A stretch of 29,739 nucleotides of DNA from JAEZDR01 sp039811185 (GCA_039811185.1 JBDHYF010000018.1:1-29739); one strand, 5' to 3'; shown: positions 15,185 through 24,218, counted from the first letter of the stretch. The notes: generated by a model from the sequence alone, not told the origin. Translations and numbers: made by a program.

Positions 15185-16279
15185 ATGCAGAAATCTTTTT
15201 TAACCCTTGTTTGCACCATCATTTTCTCTTTTGCTTTTTCGCAGTCTAAAGTCCAGGATTATATTCAGCGATTTAAAAATATTGCCATCGAAGAAGAAAT
15301 TCGAACCGGCATTCCTGCTTCTATAAAGCTTGCACAGGGAATTATTGAAACCAGTGCCGGAGAAAGCAACCTTGTCGTTCGTTCCAACAACCATTTCGGA
15401 ATAAAATGCAAAACCGAATGGCAGGGTGGAAAAGTTTATCATGATGACGACGCAAAGGGTGAATGTTTCCGGAGCTACGAAAATCCTGAAGACAGTTATC
15501 GCGACCACTCCGACTTTTTGCTTACCAGAAGCCATTACGCTTTTCTTTTTCAACTCGATCCCACCGATTACGAAGGATGGGCAAAAGGTTTAAAAAAAGC
15601 CGGTTATGCCACCAATCCCAATTATGCCAACATGCTGATAAAAGTGATTGTTGACAATGATCTCCAGCAGTACACTTTACTTGCGTTAAACCAGAAACAG
15701 AAAAAAGAAAATAATCTGTTTGCGATAAAACCCGAACCCGGCAGCGAACAAACAACGGTAGCTAAATTGGATGTGGAGGAAGTGGAGACTTTTTCACCGC
15801 CCGTTGTTAAAAACCATCAGGCTGCAGAAAATTCTCCTCAACCCATGTTTGTACAAACTTCTGTTGAAGAATTGAAAGTAAATTATCCGCAAGGCGTTTT
15901 TAAAATCAATAATATGAATGTGGTGTATGCGCCAACCGGAACCAGTCTGCTTGCGCTTGCCAGCCGTTATAACATCAGCTATCAGAAGTTATTAGATTTT
16001 AACGACATTGAACAGTCCGATATTCTTGCAAAAGATCAGTTGTTGTTTTTGGAGAAGAAGCAGAAAAAAGGAACAAAAGATTTCCATGTGGTGCAATTGG
16101 GTGAAACACTTTACGACATATCGCAACGCGAGGGTATCCGTTTGCAAAACCTGCTGCTCCTAAATAAAATTTCGAAAGGAAAAGAGCCTCTTCCCGGCGA
16201 AAAAATTTACTTGCGCAGCGACGCACCAACAGCGCCAAAAACAGCCGACTCCGGCAGTCAGGTTGCTTTTGCAGGATAA
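15185..16279 (+). CDS. Secreted glucosaminidase with LysM repeats (peptidoglycan hydrolase)
   Basis: The 364-residue exported enzyme should cleave the glycan strands of peptidoglycan. A signal peptide (MQKSFLTLVCTIIFSFAFSQ) is followed by a glucosaminidase domain of the FlgJ/LytD type (PF01832) at about 25-165, with the catalytic glutamate E55 in GIIETSAGESNL and the NNHFGIKC block at 68-75. A Pro/Glu-rich linker follows. Then come two LysM-type modules: a degenerate one at about 240-290 and a clear one at 299-344 (HVVQLGETLYDIS and LPGEKIYLR), which bind peptidoglycan. It starts four bases after the methyltransferase stop. Probably a cell-separation or wall-remodelling enzyme. Confidence 0.93.
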   Translation: MQKSFLTLVCTIIFSFAFSQSKVQDYIQRFKNIAIEEEIRTGIPASIKLAQGIIETSAGESNLVVRSNNHFGIKCKTEWQGGKVYHDDDAKGECFRSYENPEDSYRDHSDFLLTRSHYAFLFQLDPTDYEGWAKGLKKAGYATNPNYANMLIKVIVDNDLQQYTLLALNQKQKKENNLFAIKPEPGSEQTTVAKLDVEEVETFSPPVVKNHQAAENSPQPMFVQTSVEELKVNYPQGVFKINNMNVVYAPTGTSLLALASRYNISYQKLLDFNDIEQSDILAKDQLLFLEKKQKKGTKDFHVVQLGETLYDISQREGIRLQNLLLLNKISKGKEPLPGEKIYLRSDAPTAPKTADSGSQVAFAG

Positions 16280-16317
16280 GCTTTTCTTCTTTAATATTGC
16301 CTCCAATTTCACCGATT

Positions 16318-16851
16318 ATGGCAACCATCAAAGTGTTCGATAAAGAGTTTGTTCCTTACATTTCCGAAGAAGAAATTTTACAGAAAGTACGCGCCTTATC
16401 TGCTCAGTTAGATAAAGATTACGAAGGCAAAAAGCCGCTTTTTATTGCCATCCTCAATGGCGCTTTTATGTTTGCGTCGGATGTGTTTAAGCACCTTTCT
16501 ATCGAAGCCGAGATTTGCTTTATAAAACTTGCCAGCTATAAAGGCACAAAGTCGAGCGGTCATGTAATCACTGCTATCGGCCTCGACACGGACGTTACCG
16601 GCCGCGATGTGGTAATACTGGAAGATATTGTTGACACCGGAAAAACATTGAACGAATTTCTTCCACAGCTAAAAAATCAAAACCCCCGCTCCCTTAAAGT
16701 GGCAACCCTGCTGCACAAGCCTGATGCAACCATTTACCCTGTTCACATCGATTATTGTTGCTTTACCATCCCCAACCGCTTTGTGCTCGGATACGGCCTC
16801 GATTACGATGGCTTCGCAAGAAACCTCCGCGAACTCTACCAACTTGCTTAA
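16318..16851 (+). CDS. hpt: Hypoxanthine phosphoribosyltransferase
   Basis: The 177-residue purine-salvage enzyme joins hypoxanthine (and often guanine) to PRPP. The start is ATG 16318 (MATIKVFDKEFVPYIS). The PRPP-binding loop VVILEDIVDTGKTL spans about 98-111 with the acidic pair E102-D103. The flexible-loop serine-tyrosine type segment ASYKGTKSSG lies earlier, and FVLGYGLDYDGFARNL near the C-terminus is the base-binding end. Length and motifs are normal for bacterial Hpt. Cytoplasmic. Confidence 0.94.
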   Translation: MATIKVFDKEFVPYISEEEILQKVRALSAQLDKDYEGKKPLFIAILNGAFMFASDVFKHLSIEAEICFIKLASYKGTKSSGHVITAIGLDTDVTGRDVVILEDIVDTGKTLNEFLPQLKNQNPRSLKVATLLHKPDATIYPVHIDYCCFTIPNRFVLGYGLDYDGFARNLRELYQLA

Positions 16852-16911
16852 ATCGTCAATTGCAAATCGTCAATCATAAAGCGTAAATCGTAAATCCCCG
16901 GCCGTCAATCC
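16850..16911. repeat. Short degenerate tandem repeats after hpt
   Basis: The intergenic stretch repeats variants of AATCGTCAAT and AATCGTAAAT at least five times (from 16851, 16865 and 16883, and again near 16902), a low-complexity array between hpt and the barrel gene. Function is not evident. Confidence 0.55.
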
Positions 16912-16953
16912 CACTCATGGCATATTCCTTGAAACTTTGCTGAGAAATATTCT

Positions 16954-16970
16954 ATGAAAAATTTTTTTTG
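16954..16970 (+). other. Homopolymer run splitting a signal peptide frame
   Basis: ATG at 16954 is followed by AAAAA and then eight T (16962-16969). Read from this ATG the frame stops at once in the following gene; with nine T the product would be MKNFFLFLLSAAVVSAATAQ, a perfect signal peptide leading into the barrel protein. The run is therefore either a sequencing or assembly error or a slippage site. Confidence 0.7.
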
Positions 16971-17531
16971 TTTCTGCTTTCTGCAGCCGTTGTCAGTGCT
17001 GCAACAGCGCAAAATGTAGCCATCGGTATTAAAGGCGGCGCCAATCTCACCAAGATCGATGGAATGAAATTTAAAGAAGGCTTCAATACGTCTTATCAGG
17101 CCGGCGGCTTTCTCGAAGTTGACTTCACCGACAAATTCGGCCTTCAAACGGAAGTGCTCTTCTCGCAATCGAAGGTGCGACAGGACACATCCCTTTCGCA
17201 GGTGATACACTTTAATCACGCAAACGACATCAAACTCGATTACCTCGCTATCCCCGTTCTGTTGCGCTATCATGTTTCCAAACTCCTTACCCTTCATGTC
17301 GGTCCTCAGTTCGGCATTCTAATTAATAAAAACGACAACCTACTCACAAACGGACAGCAGGCGTTTAAGAACGGTGATTTTTCTCTTCTCGGCGGCGTGC
17401 AGTTAAACCTTTCTTCTTTCCGGATTTATGGCCGTTATAATATCGGCCTCAGCAATATCAGCGATGTAGGCAACTCGCAGAAATGGAAGTATCAACAAAT
17501 TCAACTCGGAATCGGCTTTAAAGTCCTGTAG
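16968..17531 (+). CDS. PorT-like outer membrane beta-barrel protein, signal peptide start in doubt
   Basis: The frame in this window opens at TTG 16968 and gives 187 residues. The expected start, ATG 16954, is one T out of frame (see the T run at 16962-16969). The mature part starts at QNVAIGIKGGANLTK and follows the OMP_b-brl_2/PorT pattern: paired strands, FGLQTEVLFSQSKVRQ, then KLDYLAIPVLLRYHV followed by LTLHVGPQFGILI, and a final strand ending GIGFKVL. Such eight-stranded barrels are common in Bacteroidota; PorT itself acts in T9SS, but most relatives have no assigned role. Without the upstream codons the TTG start still yields a short hydrophobic leader (FLLSAAVVSAATAQ), so partial export is possible. 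Confidence 0.8.
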   Translation: MFLLSAAVVSAATAQNVAIGIKGGANLTKIDGMKFKEGFNTSYQAGGFLEVDFTDKFGLQTEVLFSQSKVRQDTSLSQVIHFNHANDIKLDYLAIPVLLRYHVSKLLTLHVGPQFGILINKNDNLLTNGQQAFKNGDFSLLGGVQLNLSSFRIYGRYNIGLSNISDVGNSQKWKYQQIQLGIGFKVL

Positions 17532-17666
17532 CCAACTGCTGGCCTGACAATTTGTGCCCGATCAATCAAATAAATTGCTTCGGCATCAATCTTGACTTTC
17601 TATGCCTCCCGCTGATGATACAAGTTTGCAGCGGTATTCTGTCATATTGACTTTTGAAAATTGATT

Positions 17667-20066
17667 ATGAGCCTGAGCAAAATATTTATGAGTGCCGATG
17701 ACGATGGGGATTTTTTACCCATTCTTCCAATTTCTGAAAACGACAGCATTAATGAGCCACTCGATATTGACGACGATTTACCGATTCTTCCTTTAAGAAA
17801 CACCGTTTTGTTTCCCGGCGTTGTACTGCCGATTACGGTGGGCAGAGACAAGAGCATTAAAGCGGTTAACGACGCCTATAAAGGAAATAAGCTGATTGGT
17901 GTGCTGGCGCAAAAAGACGCTGCCATTGAGGAGCCGGAACTGAAAGATTTATGTGAGTATGGAACCGTTGCCAAAGTGGTGAAGCTGATAAAAATGCCCG
18001 ACGGCGGCACTACCATTATCATTCAGGGCAAGCGGCGCTTTCGCATGCTTTCGCTCGTTACCGAAGAACCTTATTTTAAAGCAAAAGTAGAATTGGTGAA
18101 TGAGGTGGATATGAGTCAGGATCAGGATATGGAAGCTTACATCAGCTCCATCAAAGATCTGGCTACTCAGATTATTCAGCTTTCGCCCAATCTTCCCACA
18201 GAAGCAACCATCATTTTAAAAAACATCGAGAATCCGAACTTCCTGGTAAACTTTGTAAGCAGCAATCTAAACACGGAACTATCCGAAAAACAACAACTGC
18301 TCGAAATCAATGATGGAAAAGAGAGGGTAGACAGGCTCATTGCCATTTTGCAGAAGGAATTGCAGTTTGCTGAACTGAAAAATAAAGTGGTAAATAAAAC
18401 CCGAACCGAGCTCGACAAACAGCAGAAAGAATACTTTTTACAGCAGCAACTGAAAAGCATTAAAGACGAGCTGGGCGGCGATACCAACGATCGTGAAATT
18501 GCCGAGATGAAGAAGAAAGCCGAGACAAAAAAATGGCCTGAGGCTGCTAAACAGGCTTTCGTTGCCGGTATCGCCAAACTGGAAAGAATGCATCCGTCTA
18601 CTCCCGATTTTTCGGTTGTATACAATCACCTGGATCTCATGCTCGATCTTCCGTGGGAGGAATATACGGATGATCGCTACGACCTGAAACACGCTCAGGA
18701 AGTGCTCGACAACGATCACTATGGCATGAAAAAGATCAAGGAAAGAATTCTGGAATATCTCGCAGTATTGAAGTTGAAGGGCGATTTAAAAAGTCCGATT
18801 CTTTGCTTCGTAGGCCCTCCCGGAATCGGGAAAACATCGTTGGGAAAAAGCATTGCACATGCCATCGGCAGAAAATACGTGCGGCTAAGTTTTGGCGGCC
18901 TGCACGACGAAAGTGAAATTAGAGGACACCGCAAAACATACATCGGCGCTATGCCCGGGCGTATTCTCCAAAATATCCGCAAAGCAAAATCGTCAAACCC
19001 GGTGATGATTTTAGACGAGATTGATAAAATTGGAAATGACTTCCGCGGCGACCCTTCATCAGCCTTGCTCGAAGTGCTCGATCCGGAACAAAATCACAGC
19101 TTTTACGATAATTATCTCGAACTTGAATACGACCTCAGTAAAGTGCTGTTTATAGCCACAGCCAACAATCTGCAAAACATTCAGCCGGCACTTCGCGACC
19201 GTTTGGAAATTATCGACCTGAGTGGTTATGCCATTGAAGAAAAAATTGAAATCGCCAAAAGGCATTTGCTTCCCAAACAGCAGGAAGCACATGGCCTTGC
19301 GAAGGTGAACCTGAAGTTTCCGGAAAAAGTGCTCGAGAGGGTGATTGAAAGCTATACGCGAGAAAGCGGTGTTCGCGAACTCGACCGGCAGCTGGCATCT
19401 ATTATGCGCAATCTGGCGAAAGACTACGCCATCAACGGAAAAGTGAAACCACAGATAACCGTGAACGATGTGGAAAGGATTTTAGGAGTGCCGCGCTACA
19501 CCAACGAAATTTATAAGCAGGCGAACATACCCGGTGTTGCTGTGGGCCTTGCCTGGACTTACGTGGGTGGCGACATTCTCTTTATCGAATCGGTTTTGAG
19601 CGATGGGAAAGGTGAGCTTAAACTAACCGGCAACCTCGGAAATGTAATGAAAGAAAGTGCGTCAACTGCCTTTACCTATTTGCAGGCAAACGCAAAGAAA
19701 TATGGCATTGCGCCCGAAATGTTTGCCAACAAAAATGTACACATTCACGTGCCCGAAGGCGCTACGCCGAAAGACGGGCCAAGCGCCGGAATTACAATGC
19801 TGACGGCAATGACATCGGCCTACTCGGGCAGAAAAGTAAAGCCATTTTTAGGAATGACGGGCGAAATCACGCTTCGGGGGCAGGTGCTTCCGGTGGGCGG
19901 AATAAAAGAAAAGATTTTAGCAGCCAAACGTGCCGGTTTAAAAGAGATTATCCTTTGCTGGCAAAACGAAAAAGACATCAATGAAATTGATGGTGACTTT
20001 ATTGAGGGCCTAACATTTCATTACGTAAAAACGATGAACGCCGTGCTCGACATTGCGTTGCAATAA
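17667..20066 (+). CDS. lon: Lon protease (ATP-dependent, La-type)
   Basis: The 799-residue cytoplasmic protease unfolds and degrades damaged and regulatory proteins. Start ATG 17667 is preferred over TTG 17661. The N-terminal substrate-binding domain begins after an acidic leader (DDDLPILPLRNTVLFPGVVLP). The AAA+ module has Walker A GPPGIGKT at 383-390 and Walker B VMILDE at 446-451. The protease domain holds catalytic Ser706 in PKDGPSAG and Lys749 in GGIKEK. Length is normal. The 135 bases before it hold no clear promoter box. A strong terminator follows. Confidence 0.97.
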   Translation: MSLSKIFMSADDDGDFLPILPISENDSINEPLDIDDDLPILPLRNTVLFPGVVLPITVGRDKSIKAVNDAYKGNKLIGVLAQKDAAIEEPELKDLCEYGTVAKVVKLIKMPDGGTTIIIQGKRRFRMLSLVTEEPYFKAKVELVNEVDMSQDQDMEAYISSIKDLATQIIQLSPNLPTEATIILKNIENPNFLVNFVSSNLNTELSEKQQLLEINDGKERVDRLIAILQKELQFAELKNKVVNKTRTELDKQQKEYFLQQQLKSIKDELGGDTNDREIAEMKKKAETKKWPEAAKQAFVAGIAKLERMHPSTPDFSVVYNHLDLMLDLPWEEYTDDRYDLKHAQEVLDNDHYGMKKIKERILEYLAVLKLKGDLKSPILCFVGPPGIGKTSLGKSIAHAIGRKYVRLSFGGLHDESEIRGHRKTYIGAMPGRILQNIRKAKSSNPVMILDEIDKIGNDFRGDPSSALLEVLDPEQNHSFYDNYLELEYDLSKVLFIATANNLQNIQPALRDRLEIIDLSGYAIEEKIEIAKRHLLPKQQEAHGLAKVNLKFPEKVLERVIESYTRESGVRELDRQLASIMRNLAKDYAINGKVKPQITVNDVERILGVPRYTNEIYKQANIPGVAVGLAWTYVGGDILFIESVLSDGKGELKLTGNLGNVMKESASTAFTYLQANAKKYGIAPEMFANKNVHIHVPEGATPKDGPSAGITMLTAMTSAYSGRKVKPFLGMTGEITLRGQVLPVGGIKEKILAAKRAGLKEIILCWQNEKDINEIDGDFIEGLTFHYVKTMNAVLDIALQ

Positions 20067-20073
20067 TCATTCG

Positions 20074-20099
20074 GCCGCCTGGAAAGGCGGCTTTTTTTT
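20074..20099 (+). terminator. Rho-independent terminator of lon
   Basis: GCCGCC (20074-20079) pairs with GGCGGC (20086-20091) across a six-base loop and runs into eight T. It ends the lon transcript. Confidence 0.9.
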
Positions 20100-20113
20100 A
20101 GATTTGAATTTTT

Positions 20114-20617
20114 ATGAGTGACGCGTTCAGCCAATTCACCCGCCGCATCAGCCGACGAAATAATTTCCGGTTTTTCCTGATGAAGAACTTACCCGCCGCA
20201 TGGTTAGCCGGCTGTAGGCTGGAGGCGGTAAGCACCGAAAAAGCGGTGATCTCATTAACGGAAAGTTGGCTCAACCGAAATCCTTTTCGTTCGATATACT
20301 TTGCTGCATTGAATATGGCCGCGGAACTCAGCACCGGTGTTTTGTGTATGGGACACCTTTACGAACAACCGCCATGCAGTATGCTGATTGTGAAGCAGAG
20401 TGCATCTTACTTTAAGAAAGCCACCGGCACCATACGCTTCCTGTGTGAAGACGGCGATCGTATAGCTGAAGCAATTCAAAATGCCATCCGCTCGTGCGAG
20501 GCTACGCTGGTTCACTGCAACGTAAGGGCTCTTAACTCCGATAACGAACTGGTGGCAGAAATGCAGTTTAGTTGGAGTTTTAAAGCGAGAAATCTGGAGC
20601 CCACCCATCTCGCTTAA
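20114..20617 (+). CDS. DUF4442 family hotdog-fold protein
   Basis: The 167-residue protein starts at ATG 20114, 15 bases after the lon terminator T tract. It matches the DUF4442 pattern: an N-terminal amphipathic helix, AWLAGCRLEAVSTEKAVISL, NPFRSIYFAALNMAAELSTG as the central hotdog helix, and a terminal sheet. These proteins are related to acyl-CoA thioesterases of the YiiD/PaaI type, but substrate and activity are not established. It is probably cytoplasmic, since no signal is seen. Confidence 0.8.
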   Translation: MSDAFSQFTRRISRRNNFRFFLMKNLPAAWLAGCRLEAVSTEKAVISLTESWLNRNPFRSIYFAALNMAAELSTGVLCMGHLYEQPPCSMLIVKQSASYFKKATGTIRFLCEDGDRIAEAIQNAIRSCEATLVHCNVRALNSDNELVAEMQFSWSFKARNLEPTHLA

Positions 20618-20701
20618 CGTTTTTTTACTTCTTTTTTTGTATCAGGCCGGCCGATGCTCATTCATTTCTGGTATCTTTCCACACCGAAATGCGGTCTCCT
20701 G

Positions 20702-21124
20702 ATGAAAAAACTGATTTTTTTTTCCGTTCTTTTCTCGTCGAAAATTTTGCCGGTAAATGCGCAGGCGATCGACAGCATCTTCATTAATCTCTATTACGAC
20801 AGCTTAAAAATGAATGTGCACAATTACATTAATGTTGATGCCAAACTTTCAAACGGCAGCTATATTCCGCTCAGTGCAAAAGAGGTGAATTTTACTTCCG
20901 ACTACGGCAAATGGGAAGGCAACAGCTTGCTTGTTGATTCTTCGTGCAAACGTGAGTTTATTCAGGTGCACGCTCAATTGAAGAGCAATCCGCAACTGAA
21001 GAAGTCGGTGATCATCTACCTTAAAAAAGTGAACGAGCCGGTTGCGCTTCCCACTACAGAAGAACTGCTCGAAAAATGGAAGCGCGAGGCAAAGGATAAA
21101 AAGCGAAACAAAAGTCAGCGTTAA
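20702..21124 (+). CDS. Small exported protein of unknown function
   Basis: The 140-residue protein begins at ATG 20702 (MKKLIFFSVLFSSKILPVNA), a signal peptide with likely cleavage near NAQA. The upstream frame back to 20654 adds residues that would spoil the signal, so the later ATG is used. The mature part looks like a single Ig-like sandwich: strands around INLYYDSLKM, NYINVDAKLSNG, KWEGNSLLVD, FIQVHAQLKS and SVIIYLKK. It ends in a Lys/Arg-rich tail. No family is recognised. Location is probably periplasmic. Confidence 0.7.
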   Translation: MKKLIFFSVLFSSKILPVNAQAIDSIFINLYYDSLKMNVHNYINVDAKLSNGSYIPLSAKEVNFTSDYGKWEGNSLLVDSSCKREFIQVHAQLKSNPQLKKSVIIYLKKVNEPVALPTTEELLEKWKREAKDKKRNKSQR

Positions 21125-21144
21125 GTGTTTGTTAGGATAAACGC

Positions 21145-21165
21145 ATCCGATTATAGATGTCGGAT
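21145..21165. promoter_or_regulatory. Inverted repeat upstream of the HYC_CC_PP gene
   Basis: ATCCGA (21145-21150) and TCGGAT (21160-21165) are perfect inverted arms nine bases apart, directly upstream of a TATTTTTG promoter box. The position suits an operator, possibly metal-responsive given the genes downstream. Confidence 0.45.
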
Positions 21166-21172
21166 ACTTTAA

Positions 21173-21180
21173 TATTTTTG
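21173..21180 (+). promoter_or_regulatory. Possible -7 box of the HYC_CC_PP/TonB receptor unit
   Basis: TATTTTTG fits TAnnTTTG and ends eight bases before ATG 21189, implying an almost leaderless mRNA. No clear -33 TTTG is seen at 19-21 bases, which could fit a regulated promoter needing an activator. Confidence 0.4.
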
Positions 21181-21188
21181 CCTGCGAA

Positions 21189-21602
21189 ATGAAAAAGTTT
21201 GTCATTCTTCTGTTAATGGTTGTTTACGGTATGTCCGCTTCGGGCATGACGGTTTACATGCATTATTGTTGTGGCAAACTCGATGAAGTAAAAATTGTTC
21301 CCGCCAAAAAATTTGCATGCCATCAGGAAGCTGAAGACATCGCTGATACCGGTTGTGGCGACGATTCAAAGTCCGATCATTCGGATTGTTGCTTCAATCA
21401 AACGGTTGAACTTAAGATACAATCCGATCAGGAAAAACTCATCGTTTCAAAGCCGCTCGATCTTACGCCGGCAGTGCTCACACACAGGCTTTCCTTTTTA
21501 GATAAGCCGCAGTCTTTTTTCGATCATATTTCGCTGCTGCCGGAGCCTCCTGCTTCCCAAAAATTACCCGTCTTTATATCTAACCGCGTTTTTAGAATTT
21601 AA
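21189..21602 (+). CDS. HYC_CC_PP family exported Cys-rich protein
   Basis: The 137-residue protein has an N-terminal signal (KKFVILLLMVVYGMSASG) and the family landmarks: HYCCGK at 25-30, a Cys-Cys pair at 67-68 after a His/Asp/Ser-rich stretch, and PEPPAS near 118. Further Cys and His residues (C44, H45, C56, H64) could bind a soft metal. Family members often sit directly before TonB-dependent receptors with a heavy-metal domain, as here (58 bases to the next start). The function is not established; metal binding or a chaperone role in the periplasm is inferred from residue content and context. Confidence 0.8.
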   Translation: MKKFVILLLMVVYGMSASGMTVYMHYCCGKLDEVKIVPAKKFACHQEAEDIADTGCGDDSKSDHSDCCFNQTVELKIQSDQEKLIVSKPLDLTPAVLTHRLSFLDKPQSFFDHISLLPEPPASQKLPVFISNRVFRI

Positions 21603-21660
21603 TACCTGCCTGCAATCGCCGGCATCTCTTAGTTAACTACTATTATTAAATTCTAATACA

Positions 21661-24210
21661 ATGAAATCATACTTATTATTTATCGGTCTTATGCTGCTGT
21701 CGTTTAGCGGATTGCAGGCACAGACATCCAAAGACACAACCATTAGTTTCCGGGTGGAAGGGAACTGTGGCTCGTGCAAATCAAGAATAGAAAAATCAAT
21801 CAAAATAAACGGCGTAATTCGCGCCGGATGGGATGCAAAAACCAAAATGATTACGGTAACCTATCTGCAGGAGGTGATTGCACCCATTACGCTGCATGAA
21901 AAAATTGCCGCTGTCGGACACGCAACCGAGTTGGTGAAGGCAAGCGAAAGCGCTTATGAAAGTTTACCTGAATGCTGCTTGTATCGAACATTTTCGCACG
22001 ATGACGACGACGCACACGAGTCCGCTCTGCTGCATCAAACCTCGTCGCCCACATCGTTCGTTACAGGAAAAATTTTCGAGTCGGTAAATGGGCATAACAA
22101 ACCGCTTGCAGGTGCCTCAGTCGTTATATCGGGCAGTTCAATCGCCACCATTTCCAATGCCGACGGAAGTTTTTTGCTGGAGAACACGGGCGACAATAGC
22201 TCGTTGCTTATTAGCTATGTAGGTTATCCCGCGCAGACGGTGCCGTTTAAAAGCAACGACTCGATAACAGTTGTTTTCAGCGGAAACAACCAGCTTGCAG
22301 CCGTTGTGGTTACTGCCTCCAAACGCGCCTCCTATGTAAATACAACGGACCCCGTTCGTATGAGTTTCATGACCAACAAAGAGCTTTTAAAAGCCGCCTG
22401 CTGTAACCTCAGCGAAAGCTTTGAAACCAATCCTTCTGTGGATGTTTCGTTTAATGATGCTGTTACCGGATCAAAACAAATTCAGTTATTAGGCCTTGCA
22501 GGCAACTACACACAACTTACTGTAGAAAATATGCCGGGTCCGCGCGGGTTGGCAACGCCTTTAGGATTAAGCACCGTTCCGGGAACCTGGGTGGAGAGCA
22601 TTCAGCTTATTAAAGGCCCCGGCAGCGTGGTAAATGGCTTTGAAAGCATAGCCGGACAAATAAATGTGGAAATGAAAAAGCCCGAAGGCAAAGAGAAACT
22701 CCTTGCCAACGTATATGTAAACGATTGGGGAAAAACCGATATCAACCTCAACTCATCCATTCAACTCAACAAAAGATGGTCAACAGCTTTTTTGCTGCAC
22801 GATGCTTTCGGATACAACAAAGTAGATTTTAATAACGATGGCTTCCGGGATGCACCCACAGGCAATTTATTTACCGCAATGAACCGCTGGCATTACGGGT
22901 ACGAAGGGATGGAATTTCAGTTTGGCGGAAAAATAATGACCGATAGAAAAATGGCGGGGCAAACAGGTTTCAACAGCAAGAGCGATCTGAGCAAATTTTA
23001 TGGCGTAGAAATGAATACCGACCGCTACGAAGGCTTTGCAAAAATTGGATATGTGTTTCCAAACAAGCCCTATCAAAGTGTAGGCTTGCAGGTTTCCGGT
23101 TTCGATTATAAACAAGATGCCTATTTCGGACATACCGATTACAAAGCACATCAGAAGAATTTTTATTCCAATTTTATTTTTCAGTCAGCCATTGGCAGCA
23201 CCATTCATAAATATAAATTAGGATTAAGCTTTCAGTGGGACGATTACAACGAAACATTGAAAGCCATCAATTATAAAAGAAAAGAAATTGTTCCCGGTGC
23301 TTTTGCCGAATACACTTTCACGCCCAACGATCAATTTGCTTTGGTGGCGGCAACACGTGTTGACAACAACAATTTATACGGAACTTTTATTACGCCGCGT
23401 TTTCATTTGCGCTATGAACCTGTTAGCGGAACGGTGATCAGGCTGGCTGCCGGAAGAGGACAGCGAACAGCCAACATTTTTGCCGAAAACAACGGCGCTT
23501 TTGTCAGCGCCCGTACAATCGAAATCATCAACCCTTCCATCAACCACGGTTACGGATTAGAGCCCGAAGTGGCATGGAATAAAGGTATCAGCCTCGATCA
23601 AAAGTTCAGGCTCTTCAACCGTCAGGCAAATATCGGGTTGGACTTTTACCGAAACGATTTCGAGAATCAGGTGGTGGTAGATTTGGAAGATCCCTCCAAA
23701 ATAAAATTCTATAACCTTACCGGAAAATCTTTTTCAAACAGTTTTCAGGCTGAGGTAAATGCCGAGCCGGTAAAAGCCCTTACCGTAAAGCTGGCTTATC
23801 GTTATTTCGATGTACAAACAACTTATGGAAACGAGTTGTTACAAAAGCCATTCACTGCGCCGCACCGTGTTTTCACCAATCTGGCCTACGAGGTAAACCG
23901 TTGGAAGTTCGATTACACCGTAAGTTATAATGGCCGCAAACGCATCACGCAGGCCCATTTGGCGCCTTTCCAGAAAAATATACAGTCGCCCGATTATTTT
24001 TTAATGAATGCGCAGGTTACAAAAACCTTCGGTAAAAAATTACCTTTTGATGTGTATGTTGGGGCAGAGAACATGACCAATTTTTATCAGGAAAAATTAA
24101 TTGTGTCGGCGCAAAATCCGTTCGATGCAACCTTTGATGCGTCTCAGATTTGGGGGCCTGTTGGCGGCCGAATGTTTTATGCAGGTGTGCGGTTAAGCAT
24201 CAGCAAATAA
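21661..24210 (+). CDS. TonB-dependent receptor with N-terminal heavy-metal-associated domain
   Basis: The 849-residue outer membrane receptor probably imports a metal ion or metal complex using TonB energy. The order is signal peptide (cleavage after GLQA), HMA-like ferredoxin fold at 26-92 with the metal-binding C36-G-S-C39, and a Cys-Cys pair (105-106) followed by a DDDDAHE patch. Next come the carboxypeptidase-regulatory-like domain (about 133-207), the plug with VESIQLIKGPGSVVNGFESIAGQINVE, and a 22-strand-type barrel ending in RLSISK. A second CC (247-248) lies before the plug. HMA domains of the C-x-x-C type bind copper or related soft metals. The upstream HYC_CC_PP gene probably shares its transcript, and a terminator follows. 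Confidence 0.93.
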   Translation: MKSYLLFIGLMLLSFSGLQAQTSKDTTISFRVEGNCGSCKSRIEKSIKINGVIRAGWDAKTKMITVTYLQEVIAPITLHEKIAAVGHATELVKASESAYESLPECCLYRTFSHDDDDAHESALLHQTSSPTSFVTGKIFESVNGHNKPLAGASVVISGSSIATISNADGSFLLENTGDNSSLLISYVGYPAQTVPFKSNDSITVVFSGNNQLAAVVVTASKRASYVNTTDPVRMSFMTNKELLKAACCNLSESFETNPSVDVSFNDAVTGSKQIQLLGLAGNYTQLTVENMPGPRGLATPLGLSTVPGTWVESIQLIKGPGSVVNGFESIAGQINVEMKKPEGKEKLLANVYVNDWGKTDINLNSSIQLNKRWSTAFLLHDAFGYNKVDFNNDGFRDAPTGNLFTAMNRWHYGYEGMEFQFGGKIMTDRKMAGQTGFNSKSDLSKFYGVEMNTDRYEGFAKIGYVFPNKPYQSVGLQVSGFDYKQDAYFGHTDYKAHQKNFYSNFIFQSAIGSTIHKYKLGLSFQWDDYNETLKAINYKRKEIVPGAFAEYTFTPNDQFALVAATRVDNNNLYGTFITPRFHLRYEPVSGTVIRLAAGRGQRTANIFAENNGAFVSARTIEIINPSINHGYGLEPEVAWNKGISLDQKFRLFNRQANIGLDFYRNDFENQVVVDLEDPSKIKFYNLTGKSFSNSFQAEVNAEPVKALTVKLAYRYFDVQTTYGNELLQKPFTAPHRVFTNLAYEVNRWKFDYTVSYNGRKRITQAHLAPFQKNIQSPDYFLMNAQVTKTFGKKLPFDVYVGAENMTNFYQEKLIVSAQNPFDATFDASQIWGPVGGRMFYAGVRLSISK

Positions 24211-24218
24211 ATGAAGAG

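Noticed and set aside
16850..16911. CRISPR-like array
   Set aside because: The units are about 10-14 bases, degenerate and without spacers; it is a simple tandem repeat.
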